Source: Myxocyprinus asiaticus | Lineage: Eukaryota; Chordata; Actinopteri; Cypriniformes; Catostomidae | NCBI RefSeq assembly: GCF_019703515.2 | Contig: NC_059379.1 | Location: 20,331,380-20,395,379, forward strand | Direction: 5' to 3' | Length of the DNA stretch: 64,000 bases | Shown: one piece after another, positions 11,759 to 25,436 of the stretch | How positions within the stretch are numbered: position 1 is the stretch's first letter | Layout of the letters: each line of letters opens with the position of its first letter | Notes under the pieces: model-generated | Databases searched by the model: none | What the model was told of the DNA's origin: nothing | What the model saw: only the letters and a program-made list of their open reading frames with translations | Program-made: the position numbers and the translations under genes

Positions 11759-12353
11759 GTAATCACACACAGTTTCACCACATTTCAATCTATCCATTTA
11801 TCAATTCTGTCATGTCTTTTCTCTCTCAGTGGGTCATTGTTGGATTAAAATTGCATCAAAGTCATTTAAAGGGATAGTTCCCCCAAAAATTAAAATTCTG
11901 TCATTTACTAATTGAAAGTTTTAAATCCATATTGCATTAATTGCATCTTTTTTGGTTTGTCAAGATTATGTTTAAATAACACAATGGTATCATATATTTT
12001 TTTCTTTTTTTTTAACCTCTTTAGCTCAGACAATGCTAAAGAAACTGTATTTTTTTAGGCGGGTCCTGCTAATGTGCAAGCACATTCTAGAGTAAGCAAA
12101 CTATCAAAAAGACCTTCCATTCCTTCATCATATTGAGCATTACAATTAGTCCCATTAATTTTTATATGAGTAGCCTGTCTCCTCCTGTTTATAACTTCTC
12201 TGCTTGTATTCACAATAATCTGAATTTTTGTTCCACTATTTTAAATAATTATTGGTAAAATAAGACAGATTTCATCACTTCCTGGCAGGCAACCGCCACA
12301 TTATTTATTATTGGTCCTTTTGGACCAACCAAACGCTGTAAAATTCCTCATCT

Positions 12354-12413
<60 letters not shown>

Positions 12414-15400
12414 TGCCTCACATGTGTGTGTTTGTGTAACTAGTCCCCTGAGCAGCAACCTGATATGAGACTAGTGAGCTCACATTACACCTGTATGACT
12501 CCGCTCAAAGGTAAAGCACATTAAATCAATTAACACATGTACCAGACCGGTACACTGTCCTGCCGTTAGTTTACGCATGTGTGATATGGTATAAATGCAC
12601 GTTTTTAATGACTTTCCCAGAGTTCAGATCTTGCCTGCGTGTCTCGCTGTGAGTCTGCACCAGGGCCAAGCTTGCTTGCTATAAGATAAGTGACCACAGC
12701 AACCTAGCTCCACCTCATGTGGAGATGGCTCAATGCCACTTGTCTGACTTTCACCACGGAGATGTTCCATGTTGAAGTTTGTCAGATGTTATTAGGAGTT
12801 GTAGAAACTGTTAAAGCCCTTTTTGACACATGTGCTCACCTGTCAACCTATTGGCCCAGCCTGCACTCCCATTAAGTGTCCAAACACAATACACACTTTT
12901 TCTTTCTGCTGTCATTTGCAAGGCACAAATCTGAAATTGTTGTTAAAGAAAGATAATTTTGTGTAGGGAATTCGTATGTGATTTGACTGGATGCTAATCA
13001 TTTTCACACCGCAGCTTTGGTCTGTTTATCCGTTATGAGTTTATAGAGCCAAGTGCCAAAGCTTAAATGATTACAGACACACACGCACATTCTATATCAT
13101 CTGCTTATGCTCATCCAGACTGGAGCTCGCTGGACTGTAGTGAAACGCACAGTTCATATTAACCTTGAAGCTTTGAAAATAGGTAGATATTTGTGACATT
13201 AATTGCTGAAAAGAAGAAAAGCAAATTTTTCAAACCACTCAATGTGTGATAGACATTTCATTTTAGTTTTAAATTCCCCAAGAGTTTTGGGGAAACATCT
13301 CAGAGTTTGAAGTTCAAGGATCATGCTGTCAGAGCAGTATCCTCAGTTCTCAGTGCGAATCCTGTTCTGGCCATCTCTGTGCGAAAAAAAGAAGAAATAT
13401 CTGTACCATAAGCTCTCTATACTATCCACAGCAACTGTTTGCCTGCTTTCAACAGGTCAGCCTCAAAGCACCTCGCTGTGGGTTCTGTTATGGAAAAAAA
13501 TCATTTAAAACCCTCCCAGTTGGCAAAAACTTAGCAAAAGTGGATTATAGACCTTGGCATTGTTTAATGCACCTAGATTCAGCCTATTATATGTATGTAA
13601 GAAAATCATGTTTGATGAAATGTCACAGATATATTTTATCCGGGAGTTGCTGTATTTCTTTCCCAGAGAGACATTGGAGCCTGCATCTGTTAGAACCATG
13701 AGCGGGAGTGTCGTCGGCTCCATGCAAGAAAACAGGCATCCCATTGTTTCCCTGAAACCAGACTTCCACTCTATTGTTCTCAGTTTTAGTTGCTTGTATA
13801 ACATTAATGGCACTTTTTCTGTCTTTCAGGTTTTTTGTGAAAAGATCAAAATACCATTGTTTCTGTTTTCAGAAGTAGCAAAGAACCTTGAAATTTCATA
13901 AAAATGTCATCAGAGGCAGAAGAGCAGAGGATTTCATCGTCTGGCATTAAATCGTCATAATGAGGGATGGAAACATAAGCTAAAATTGGAGGATGTTATT
14001 TTTTGTCCAGTGCTCGATGAAAGTCTGCCCAGTCCACAGATGAAGTTGGAAATATCAAATCAGGGGCCTCTTGACAAACCAGAGATGTCCTTTTTTGAAA
14101 GGTTTTAATGATAAGGGCAGGTACAATTTATATGAACCAGTAAAAACTGATTTTCCGTCAAGGGCCATAGGGATTATGAGATAAGCAGAACTTGTGCTGA
14201 CTGCGTAAAGAAGTACTGAAGAAAGCCTTTTTTTCTGTGGAGAGAAGACATAGAAGAATGGGAGCGAGAGTGCATAAGAGCATCTGGGAAACAAACAATT
14301 GGAAAGAAATTCAGAGAAAATAGATTTAAACCCTTCAAACTGATCAGATTTAGGACTAGCACCTCCCTGAAGGCACAACATCTGCTATACCTTAATTAGC
14401 ATTAGGTTTTTACTTTATGACAGAATAGAGAAAATTACATTTTCAGACTGAGGGCCAACCCAGACTTTTTAGGCCAAACACATACTAGTCTACCATGTTG
14501 AACCATAACTTTCTGCTATTGAAGCTATGTAGTCAAAGTCAATGGACTACAACATTTGATGCTTGATGCCAGGAACTGTCAAATTAAGAGATTGCTGTAA
14601 TTTTCAGACCTCCAGCAGCCCTGCATCTGAACAGAAACCGAAATGTTGACAAAATCGCTACTCTTACTTGATTAATAAAGAGAGGAAGATGGGCTGATGT
14701 AAGGGGTTAAACAGAGAGTGAGGCATGGCTTAGCTAAGCTTGTCAGTGTCTCTGCTTAAGCCAAATAAAAACACACATTTTGATGTCAGTACAGTTTAAA
14801 GCTTGCTTTTTTCTTGTTATAAACATCTGACTCAGTAACTCAATTTTTTGTGTGGCAATATATTATTATAGCATTATATCATTCTCAGTGTGGGTCGCAT
14901 GTTTGTGTTGTAAAAGTGCATTCTATAATGGTAAAGCCACTCAAACCCTGAGACTGGCACAAAAAGACAAGATTCCCCACACAAACAGTTTCCTGGGACC
15001 CACAAGCCCAGAAAGGTCAAAAGCCACGAAGGTTATTAGAGAGTTCAGAGATAACCATCCTAAAGAAATACTTCAAAATCATGAGAACAGTGCTAGTGGT
15101 TAGAGGGTACTGGTTGACGTGTTAGTATATGTATTATAACAGACATATTATAAAGTATATATAGAGGTGATATTAGTCCAGTTTTATAAAATTTTGTAGC
15201 AATAATGCTTTTATTTAATTTTTGTGTCATTTTGACATTTTAACAATGTCATTGTTTATTTTAAAGAGTGAAAATGTTTAATGTATAATGAATGTTGTTC
15301 ATATTATGTGTTTCTGAAGGCACCATCATATGGCAGGATATAAAATTGTGGTCTGTTTATTCACTCCACTGTTCCGGCGATTAAATAACACTGGAGGTCC

Positions 15401-15712
15401 AGACCTCAAATGCAACTGTTCACTGCCTCAGTAAAAAAATCGGTTAAGAGTTTATCTGTTCTGCATCACTTTCAGATATTTTTGCATTTCTGCATTTAAT
15501 GCTGTTTTATTGAAAACAACAATCAATCAAAGAATAGGTTTTATTTAAGTCTGATTTGGGGGGCTTCTATGAAAGTCATATTTGGAAGCAGCTCTGGAAA
15601 TACTGTGGGGAAAGTGTATCTCTGTGCTTCATGATTTTTTAAAGCATATTTTATGTTTAAATAATGACATACAAGAGATAACTAGTTTACTTTGTTCGTT
15701 TGTTTTTTTTAG
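11759..15712. other. Last mpp7 intron
   Basis: About 4 kb without recognised exons. It holds a one-ended fragment of the AAAGGGATAGTTC MITE family at about 11866 and a GT microsatellite at 12357-12411. Open frames of about 100 codons on either strand at 13505-13901 overlap each other and look like chance. Confidence 0.5.
12357..12411. repeat. (GT)n microsatellite
   Basis: About 54 bp of uninterrupted GT repeat followed by GCGCGTGCC, within the last mpp7 intron. Confidence 0.9.
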
Positions 15713-15892
15713 GAGGAGGACTACCAGGAGATGATCAGTGCCTCTCAGATAATGGAAAGTCAGTATGGTCACCTTTTTGAAAAGGTCATTGTTAACGATG
15801 ACCTCACAACTGCCTTCAATGAGCTCAAGCAGGCACTCAGGAAAGTGGAGACAGAAACTCACTGGGTGCCCATCAGCTGGACTCATTCCTGA
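15713..15892 (+). CDS. mpp7: mpp7 terminal exon with stop codon
   Basis: Follows a T-rich tract and TTTTTTTTAG. It reads [39 protein letters not shown] and ends [12 protein letters not shown] with TGA at 15890-15892. The HWVP-(V/I)-SW tail is diagnostic of the p55/MPP MAGUK subfamily and forms the last helix of the guanylate-kinase-like domain. The exon is 60 codons including the stop. Sixty codons plus the three earlier exons give an uninterrupted frame, so the gene looks intact here. Confidence 0.97.
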   Translation, partial: EEDYQEMISASQIMESQYGHLFEKVIVNDDLTTAFNELKQALRKVETETHWVPISWTHS

Positions 15893-16022
15893 GGGGACAA
15901 AACAAAATAGAGGATAAAAGGACAAGGGAAAAGTGATCGGGGGGAAGGGGGTGTGGAAACTAAGGGAAAGACTTGGTGAACTTTTTTTTGGTAGGTGGTG
16001 GGGATAATATTTTAGAGTTATC
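15893..16022 (+). other. mpp7 3' UTR, proximal part
   Basis: No AATAAA or ATTAAA hexamer is present between the stop and the MITE that starts at 16027. The first AATAAA on the plus strand is at 16252-16257, inside the MITE's left arm. The true 3' end cannot be fixed from sequence alone. Confidence 0.5.
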
Positions 16023-16026
16023 TTAA

Positions 16027-16908
16027 AGGAATAGTTCACCCAAAAATGAAAATTTGCTGATAATTTACTCACCCTCAGGCCATCCAAGATGTATCTGAGT
16101 TTCTTTCTTCATCAAAACAGAATTTAAGATTTTTAGGCTTTAATTTCAGGCCTCCTCCTTTAAACAATGCAAGTGAATGTCCTCCATTTTTTGACGGTCC
16201 AAAATGCATATTTAGGGTGCATCAAAATAATCCACACAACTCCATTTGACAAATAAAGTTTTTCTGAATGCAAATGATTGATTATTTTAAGAAACAAAAC
16301 AATACTTATATACTTTTTTACACAAATGTTCCCTTCCGTACATCTCTGTGACGTGCGCTCGTGAGAGGGATGACGTAAGCTTGTTGGAAGGTCACGCGCC
16401 ACGTGGAGGAGGAGGCACCATTCACAAACCAAAACGATTTCAAAACAATATAAAATAAAATAAAAAATAATTTCCAAATAATAATTAAAAAAAACAATGT
16501 TAACAGTGACGCACTTCCTGACTCCTCCAAGTGACGCGTGACCTTACCAACGAGTTTACATAATCCCTCTCATGAGCGCACGTCACAGAGATGTACGTAA
16601 GCGAACATTTGTAGTTAAAAAGTATATAAGTATTGTTTTGTTTCTCAAAATAATCAATCATTTGCATTCAGAAGAACTTTATTTGTCGACTGGAGTCGTG
16701 TGGATTATTTTGATGCACCCTAAATATGCATTTTCGACCGTCAAAAAATGGAGGACATTCACTTGCATTGTTTAGAGGAGGAGGCCTGAAATGAAATCCT
16801 AAAAGTCTTAAATTCTGTTTTGATGAAGAAAGAAACTCGGATACATCTTGGATGGCCTGAGGGCGAGTAAATTATCAACAAATTTTCATTTTTGGGTGAA
16901 CTATTCCT
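16027..16908. mobile_element. TTAA-flanked foldback MITE with arms of about 345 bp
   Basis: TTAA at 16023-16026 and 16909-16912 flank inverted ends AGGAATAGTTCACCCAAAAA and TTTTTGGGTGAACTATTCCT. The inverted similarity runs through landmarks: the left arm has GGCCATCCAAGATGTATC, CATTTTTTGACGGTC and ACATCTCTGTGACGTGCGCTC; the right arm has the complements in reverse order. Arms are roughly 16027-16372 and 16563-16908 around a spacer of about 190 bp. The end motif is one of the commonest teleost MITE ends, and the TTAA flank suggests piggyBac- or Kolobok-type target choice. Confidence 0.85.
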
Positions 16909-17375
16909 TTAACAAATCTGAAGTGGTTTATCAGTTCTTGAAAGAGTGAAGTGGAAGCTTATAAACTTGTTTATGTTTGGCCACTGTGGATGTTCCTGAA
17001 CTGGTGTAAAGTAATTATGCTCAGAAAATAAGCAAACGTCTGATTGTTTAGCAGCTGCCAAAAGTGTGTTTCAGACTGCCAATCAAGTGGTCTGGTGGTG
17101 TTGATTGCTCCTTAGAGTATTTTTAACATTAGTTTATAGAAACAAAAGGGATGATTAATATTTTACTGTGGTCATAGTATGCATTTTTATATCAGAGTTT
17201 AGATGTGAAATTTTAAACTTGTCTGACTGGGTTATGCTTTGTAGCACACTGGTCTACCCCATTGGCCTGTTACTCTACAGCTAGTTAACATAAACCATAT
17301 ATAGAGGGGGGAACTCACATGATGTTCAGAGGGCCCAAAGTAATTTTATTTAAGTAGAACATTAATAGATATATA

Positions 17376-18295
<920 letters not shown>

Positions 18296-19033
18296 GTTCC
18301 CATTAGATTTTTTTTAAATAATACCATAGCTGTGAGGATCTTTTTTTTCTATATGATCATGGCTGATCAAAGCCTCATGGTCCCTTTAGACAGAGGTTTT
18401 ATAAAGGTATTTGTAAAGAAGCAGGCAAGGAATGAGGATCTAAATGCAGTGTGTTTAATAAAACAAAGGTAAACCAGGTAACTCAGAAGATAACGAAACA
18501 AAACACACAGAATGAAGCACAGCATAATACATGTGAAGACTGACAAAGAAAACGGAAAACAAGGGCTTAAATACACCTGAAAACAAGGGAACGAGGAACA
18601 CCTGGGGAAACAATCAGGGGAAAACCAATCATAAAATGAAACTACAAAGAACTACAAAACTAACAGGAAACAGAAACGGGGAACTAAACAAGAATTTAAA
18701 AATAAAAGTCTAAACAAAAACGGAATACATGACAGTATTACCCACTATATGCAGAAGCGAACTTCCTTTTTTAACTTTCTTCTCTCTCTACTTTACCTCC
18801 TTGTCCATCCTTATCCTTGCCCAGTCAAAAAGGCCTACTAGTTGAGGACAAGCACTTGGCAAACACACATAAGAGAATGTTCTCAGTCTAGGCTGATTGG
18901 GGAGGTTTCTGAATACAAACCCTTTGTCTCATAAAAATGGTCTAAATTAAGAAGTGTAACAGCAGGGTCGCAGCACTTCTCAAAGAAACTGACATTACAT
19001 GGAAACCTCAGATGTAACAAGGCTGTGTGTTAA

Positions 19034-19449
19034 AGGGATAATTCACCCAAAAATGAAAATTCTGTCATCATTTACTCACTCACATATATATATATATATA
19101 TATATATTTGTTTTTGTTTTTTTGTTTTTTGCCATGAAGCACAATTGGAGCTGCTTAATGTCCTGGCTGATATTATCCATACAATGAAAGTACCAACAAT
19201 GCCATTGTATGGTTTCCATGAAACACAAAAGGAGTTATGCTAGTCTTCGATGCGCTTTTCCATACAATGGAAAAGCACCTAAAAAAGCTATTGCCTGTGT
19301 TCAGAAGACTTGAAATACAGCACATGAGTGGTATGGACTACTTTCATTGGGTTTTAATGGTACTCTTTTGTCATTTTTGTAGCTCGATAGCCCCCATATC
19401 CATTTATGTCCATTGAAAAGAGCATCTGGGACAATCTGCAACATAATGG

Positions 19450-19482
<33 letters not shown>

Positions 19483-19600
19483 CATTGAAGAAAGAAAATG
19501 ATATGGGTTTGGAACCACAAGAGGGTAGGCAAATGAATTAGATAAATTGGAAGTAAGGGTGAGTAAAGGACTGAATTTTCATTTTGAGAGGAACTATTCC
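19034..19600. mobile_element. MITE of the AAAGGGATA-ATTCACCC family
   Basis: Left end TTAAAGGGATAATTCACCC (19030 on) continues as AAAAATGAAAATTCTGTCAT. The right end near 19560-19600 carries the inverted GAATTTTCATTTTGAGAGG and AACTATTCC. An AT dinucleotide run (19085-19109) and a T tract (19449-19479) lie inside. The right TTAA flank is decayed. Confidence 0.65.
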
Positions 19601-20621
19601 ACTTATGTCCAAAATGGTCTATATATGTCACTACATGCATATTTTTGTTGTAATTTTTTATTTAATTTTGTGTTTTTTCAAGGCATTTGTTTGCAATTAA
19701 TTGTTACTATGTTAAGCACTAAACTGTGTAGTCCTACATTCCATATGAATACACTGTATTCTTGCCTTCAAAAACAAAATGCACTGAAGTCTGTTCATCT
19801 GCCTCACCATCAGTCTTACTCTAATCATAATCTCTCTTTTCTCCCATATATCCCTATACAGACATTGGAACAAGGCTTCAAAACTGTTCTCAGGCTTCTA
19901 AACTGTTCTCAGTTTGAAATATGCAAAGTGACTGTTTAATCTTGTATTATATCATTAATGTACCTCTAGATCTGTGGTCTTACATGAACATTGTGGAAGC
20001 CTGTACTGTATCTTATCAACAAAAATATATTTACCTGTATTGTTTCATTCTGTCGATGTTCATGAGTTTACAACCTGTGCCGTTATAAAACATATCTTGC
20101 TCCAGATGGACATTAGATTCTATGTAAAGCAATTATGTTTGACTGTATACACTGTATTATAAAACAGGGTTAAGGCAGAGAGGAGTGTTTTTGACTGCAG
20201 TTCTCTAATTAGCACCCAATGTTTCCTTTAATAGCTCATTCAGATGTCAGCAATTTCTGGTCTTTAGACACAAAGGGCCAATGGGACGACAGACTCATCA
20301 CTCAGGGCTCGCTCACTGCTGGGATCTCACTGTCTGATGAAGTGCCAAAACAAACCAGCAGCCATCACAACAGTCCGTAATCCTCCACCTCCCCCTCCAT
20401 CACACCGACCTGCCACTGCCGTTCAGAGTTGATAGTGAGGAGAGAGAAATGGACACATGAAAGGGAAGGATGACTTGAGAAAGAAAGAGAGAGAGGAAGA
20501 GGGATAGGATTTAAAGCGTAGCTGGCCAGGAAGAGGTAACATTATTGTTAGAGACCGATGGAAGCCCACACAGTCTGTCTCTTCTGCCACTACTCTTGTT
20601 GTGTCCTTGTTCTTAAAATTA

Positions 20622-20932
20622 TAAAAGGTAAAGTTTGCACAAAAATGAAAATTCTGTCATCATTTACTATCATCACCCTCATGTTGTTCCAAACTCGTGT
20701 GACTTTTTTTTCTTCTGTGTAACACAAAAGGCAATGTTAGGCATAATGACAGCCTCAGTCACCATTTACATACACCACTGTATCTTTTTTTCCATATAAT
20801 GTAAAGAAATGGTGACCGGGGCTGTCATTATGCCTAACATCCCCTTTTGTGTTCAACAGAAGAATGTCATGGAACAATATGGGGGTGATTAAATGATAAC
20901 AGAATTTTAAATCTTGGGTGAACTATAACTTC
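20622..20932. mobile_element. Small foldback MITE, about 310 bp
   Basis: The ends GGTAAAGTTTGCACAAAAATG and TTGGGTGAACTATAACTTC pair as inverted repeats. The inner parts also pair: GGCATAATGACAGCC (left) with GGCTGTCATTATGCC (right). It is a relative of the ATAGTTCACCC family. Confidence 0.7.
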
Positions 20933-21112
20933 AAGATTTTTATTTTATTTTATTTTTTTTTTAATGAATTAAGAGTTTAATTTACGTAACAGATGCACCA
21001 GTTTTGCACATTGTATAGAGCTGTTCAGTTTGTAGTCCACAAATCCAGAAGAGAATTCGCCATTGGTTCCCTCTGGATTTTCCTATGGTGTTTTATAGTG
21101 GAAGTTTTGGAT

Positions 21113-21198
21113 TTATGAGTAAAATAAGGTCTGTGGTAAACATTACTTGAACATACCATGAAGTAATGTTTACCACAGATCTTATTTTACTCATAAGT
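21113..21198. repeat. Near-perfect hairpin, 34-bp stem
   Basis: ATGAGTAAAATAAGGTCTGT followed by GGTAAACATTACTT is matched in reverse complement by AAGTAATGTTTACC and ACAGATCTTATTTTACTCAT with one mismatch around a loop of about 12 nt. Part of one arm (TTATGAGTAAAATAAGGTCT) recurs at about 35910, so it belongs to a dispersed element. Confidence 0.75.
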
Positions 21199-21578
21199 TG
21201 AAAAACCGAATGGCAAATTAGACTTTTGGGCTTGCCTACAAATTGACGTCACGGCTGAACAGCTAAAAAACCTGTGCAAAAACCTGCGTCTTATTTACCA
21301 ACCACCTGCAATCTAGTTTAAGCATGTGCAATCAGTGCAGAGATGGTTCTGCATCTTGATAATTTAAATGAACTCATTGTCATTTCTTTCAGCACAAACA
21401 TCTCTTTTCTATGTAAATTGGGCTCATTAGGCCTATATATTGCACTTCATTCACAAAACTCGATAGTGCAATAAACATCATGCTACTGCCGCATGAGTAA
21501 CGCAGGCAGTAAACTGAATTTTATTTAAAAGAGATGTTTGTGTGCATTTTCTATTGGTCATAGCAGTAGAAATTCATA

Positions 21579-23194
21579 CAGTTGTGCGCAAAAGTTTGCA
21601 TACCCTTGGAGAATTGGTAATATATGTACCATTTTTAAAGAAAACATGAGTGAGCAGGCAAAACACATTTCTTTTATTTCTTATGGGATTCATATTCAAC
21701 TGTAGGTTATAACAGAATGGCACAATCATAAAGCAAAACATGGAAACAAAGAAAAAAATGAAATGACCCCTGTTCAAAAGTCTGCATACCCTTAGTTCTT
21801 AATACTATGTATTGCCCCCTTTAGCATCAATGACAGCGTGCAGTCTTTTGTTATAGTTGCCTATGAGGCCCCAAATTCTTGCAGGTGGTATAGCTGCCCA
21901 TTCGTCTTGGCAAAATGCCTCCAGGTTATGCAAAGTCTTTAGTCGTCTTGCATGAACCGCACGCTTGAGATCTCCCCAGAGTAGCTCGATGATATTAAGG
22001 TCAGGAGACTGTGATGGCCACTCCAGAACCTTCACCTTTTTCTGCTGTAACCACTGGAGGGTCAACTTGGCCTTGTGCTTAGGGCCATTGTCGTGCTGGA
22101 AAGTCCAAGAGCGTCCCATGCGCAGCTTTCATGCAGAAGAATACAAATTGTCTGCCAGTATTTTCTGATAACATGCTGCATTCATCTTGCCATCAATTTT
22201 CACAAGATTCCCCGTGCCTTTAGAGCTCACACACTCCCAAATCATCAGTGAGCCACCACCATGCTTCACAGTGGGAATGGTATTCTTTTCACTATAGGCT
22301 TTGTTGACCCCTCTCCAAACATAGCACTTATGGTTGTGACCATAAAGCTCTATTTTGGTCTCGTCACTCCAAATTACAGTGTGCCAGAAGCTGTGAGGCG
22401 TGTCAATCTGTTGTCGGGCATATTGTAATGGGCTTTTTTGTGGCATTGGCTTCTTTCTGGCAACTCGACCATGCAGCTCATTTTTGTTCAAGTATCATCG
22501 TATTGTGCTCCTTGAAACAACCACACCGTCTTTTTCCAGAGCAGCCTGTATTTCTCCTGAGGTTACCTGTGGGTTTTCCTTTGTATCCCGAACAGTTCTT
22601 CTGGCAATTGTGGCTGAAATCTTTCTTGGTCTACCTGACCTTGGCTTGGTATCAAGAGATCCCTGAAATTTCCACTTCTTAATAAGTGATTGAACAGTAC
22701 TGACTGGCATTTTCAAGGCTTTGGATATCTTTTTATATCCTTTTCCATCTTTATAAAGTTCCATTACCTTGTTACGCAGGTCTTTTGACAGTTCTTTTCT
22801 GCTCCCCATGGCTCAGTATCTAGCATGCTCAGTGCATCCACGTGTGAGCTAATAAACTCATTGTCTATTTATACACAGACACTAATTGCAATTTAAAAAG
22901 CAGGTGTGGGAAATTAACTTTGAATTGCCATTTAAACCTGTGTGTGTCACCTTGTGTGTCTGTAACAAAGCCAAACATTCAAGGGTGTGTAAACTTTTGA
23001 TCAGGGCCATTTGGGTGATTTCTGTTATCATTATGATTTAAAAAGGAGCCAAACAACTATGTGATAATAAATGGCTTCATATGATCACTATCCTTAAATA
23101 AAAGACCAGTCATTGCATGATCAGTCATATTTTCAAAATCAATGCCAAAATTTCACAATTTCTGCCAGGGTGTGCAAACTTTTGAGCACAACTG
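21579..23194 (-). mobile_element. Tc1-like transposon, 1,616 bp, full length
   Basis: TA at 21577-21578 and at 23195-23196 flank inverted ends CAGTTGTGCGCAAAAGTTTG and CAAACTTTTGAGCACAACTG. The length matches complete fish Tc1 elements. The single transposase gene runs on the minus strand (21805-22809). The TIRs are only slightly diverged, so the insertion is fairly young. It sits inside an older AT-rich element whose inverted pieces flank it (CACAAACATCTCTTTT near 21400 and AAAAGAGATGTTTGTG near 21530). Confidence 0.93.
21805..22809 (-). pseudogene. Tc1 transposase, single frame broken by two TGA codons
   Basis: The minus-strand frame starts MGSRKELSKDLRNKVMELY at 22809 and ends at 21805. 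The frame covers 334 codons, the normal Tc1 length. It contains the paired helix-turn-helix (GKGYKKISKAL, STVQSLIKKW), the GRPRK hook, and all three catalytic positions: D in VIWSDETKIE, D in FQHDNGPKH, and E in SPDLNIIELLWGDLK (D and E 34 apart, as in DD34E). Stops at 22495-22497 and 22129-22131 are both TGA within otherwise unbroken coding sequence. Both would be explained by CGA to TGA transitions. No frameshift was seen. The protein is therefore not made full length from this copy, but the ends could be mobilised by another transposase. Confidence 0.92.
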
Positions 23195-23196
23195 TA

Positions 23197-24330
23197 TGTT
23201 AAAGAAATTATTCAGGTGCCCATATAAATTGCATTCAGCATAGATTTTGTGGGCAAGTTTGCGCCGTTGCCTGGTCTGCATAATTCCTTAAGCGAGTAGT
23301 GTGCTAAAACCAGCGCAGACAGCGAATGCAAATAAACTGTGCTTTTACCAGGTTCAATTAATTCTTGGTGAATTCCCTCCTAGATTTTTTTTTTTTCTTC
23401 TAAATTGGTAAAGAAAAGCATTAACAAATTAAATAGGAAAATGATCAAAACAAAAGAATGGAGAACTTCATCTCAGTTCACATTTTGCTGTCACAGTGTT
23501 AACATTCCTTAGCACGTCCTTTCTATCGTTTCCATCCATTTCTCCCTCTTTCCTTTTCTCTTAAGTTGTCAAATTAAGGAAGTGTGTCATAGTGTTGCTG
23601 ATCTGGTGACGCATGGGAATATAGAGATGTTGTAGTAGCCTACATGTGTTTGTGTGTGTCAGGTAGAAACCATTATACTAAGCCTCTCTGATTACTATCT
23701 TTGTCACAACAGCCCTGTCAGAGAGCCAGAGCCACTCACAACCATAACGGAGCTAAGCAGGTTTGGCAGGAGCCAAATGAGGAAATGAGAGGGAGTCGGA
23801 CCGCTAGAGGAAAGACAGAGCATCTACTTTAAACTTAATCACTGCTGGTGCCGCCGCGCCATAGCACTTGTCTGTCAGAGGCTTTGACCATTGTGTTAAA
23901 AACGTTTTGATGCCTTCCTCACTTAGCACACCTCCTGATCTGTGAATAAGATCCTGCGGTGAAAAGTCCAACGGCCCCTCTTAGTTACATGCTGCTCTCA
24001 TTCACCTTTGTTCTTTTTCTGTTCTCTGTAGCCTATTCATTTAATCTGTGCTGAGATTAATTTAGTTATGTCCATTTTTTTATTTATTTTCTCTCTGTCA
24101 AAGGTTCTAAGGATTCTCTCAAAAGTTCTCAGGGCTTTTGCGATGGTGCCACTTGGCTTTTCGCTCTTAGTTAAGCCGTACAAAGAGAGTGGATGAATGA
24201 TGCTCTGTTTCTTTAAGAAAGTTGTGTGTAGTAATGTAAGCAAGACACTCCTGCGAGGAAGATAAAAATGAGTGTCTTTATGTCTCAGGGTCATGTTACT
24301 GACATGGACATGATGTGTCTGATGGATTCG
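23197..24330. other. Intergenic, no gene seen
   Basis: Contains the right-hand remnant of the old element around the Tc1 insertion and then unique-looking sequence. A minus-strand open frame at 24037-24483 is the longest in the window (148 codons) but crosses the end of a transposon and matches nothing I know. Confidence 0.5.
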
Positions 24331-25436
24331 CTTCAAACCAGCGGTGTAGCTAGACCCTGGCTGATAAGGCTGAAGCCCCGGATCTTTTGTTAACAGCCTT
24401 GAATGTTTTTTTGTGATGAAGGGGAAAAAGTAAGGCTTAATGTTAGTTACATCAGGGTACAAAAGCAACAAGGCAGGCTGCAATTCTGCATGGCTTCAAA
24501 TGTAAATTAATTCCAATCAGTGAGCCCAACTTGCATTAACTGACAGTTCGCACATTGACTTTTACCTGCTGTTAGTGCTCAAGTTCATAGGATGAATCGT
24601 TACAAACACCTCGTGTGGGAGCTTTCTATTTTCTCTCACGGGGGAGCAGCTTTTCTGTATGAGAGACACTGAGGTTTTATTATGCAAGCCTTAGGCTATT
24701 TCTTAACATATAATCTATAAGCCTCATTTCTAATCTTCATTTGTTTTTAACAATCCACACACCAAGTAGGGGGAGAGCGGGGCACAAACTAACACTTTTT
24801 GGTTTTCTTAAGTTTGTGCAAATGCAGCCTACTTGGGTTTCGATTTATTTATTTATTTTTTCACATTAATTTTACATGTGTCTATTACACATATGTGGTC
24901 TTGTTTCATGGATACAGCATATACTTTTTTCGCCATCTACCTCGAAATAAAGAAAGTGAAATGTTACAGTGTGCCACAAGAACATATAACAGTTTATAAC
25001 TGATATAATTAAAAAGCCTAGAAGATAAACTACATTTTCATGTCAATAAAAGCCATTTATTAACTTTGTCATATTTAATATAGCAATAATTTTGACAATA
25101 AATACACAACAAAGCCACAGCATTGACCGAAATAATGCATGGATTGATGACAAAGCACACACTCCCACACACACACACACACGCATTAAGGGGAATATGT
25201 AAATTATATATCTGACTGCGTGGAGTTGCATATAGTTTTTTGTAATTGGGACACATTGTAATGCAGTGTTACAACATGCCCCCTCGGCGCAACTGGGATT
25301 TAAACCTGGCTAGTCACTTCTGCAGGCTATCTGAGAATTACAAGACTATGTAAGATGCTTGCTAAAAGATTGGAGATTAAAATGACACCAAGTTTGCCTC
25401 ATTTTAAATAGTAAAAACCAGACGTTCACAAGTCCC

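Noticed and set aside
13505..13901. Opposing frames of 102 and 115 codons in the last mpp7 intron
   Set aside because: They overlap on opposite strands, lack domains and lie in ordinary intron sequence.
15629..16087. Minus-strand frame of 152 codons
   Set aside because: Antisense to the mpp7 terminal exon and the start of the MITE; a shadow of coding sequence.
22400..22682. Plus-strand frames of 84-88 codons
   Set aside because: Antisense shadows of the Tc1 transposase.
24037..24483. Longest open frame in the window (148 codons, minus strand)
   Set aside because: Crosses the left end of the probable 11.5-kb hAT element, has no recognisable domain, and shows no splice or start context.
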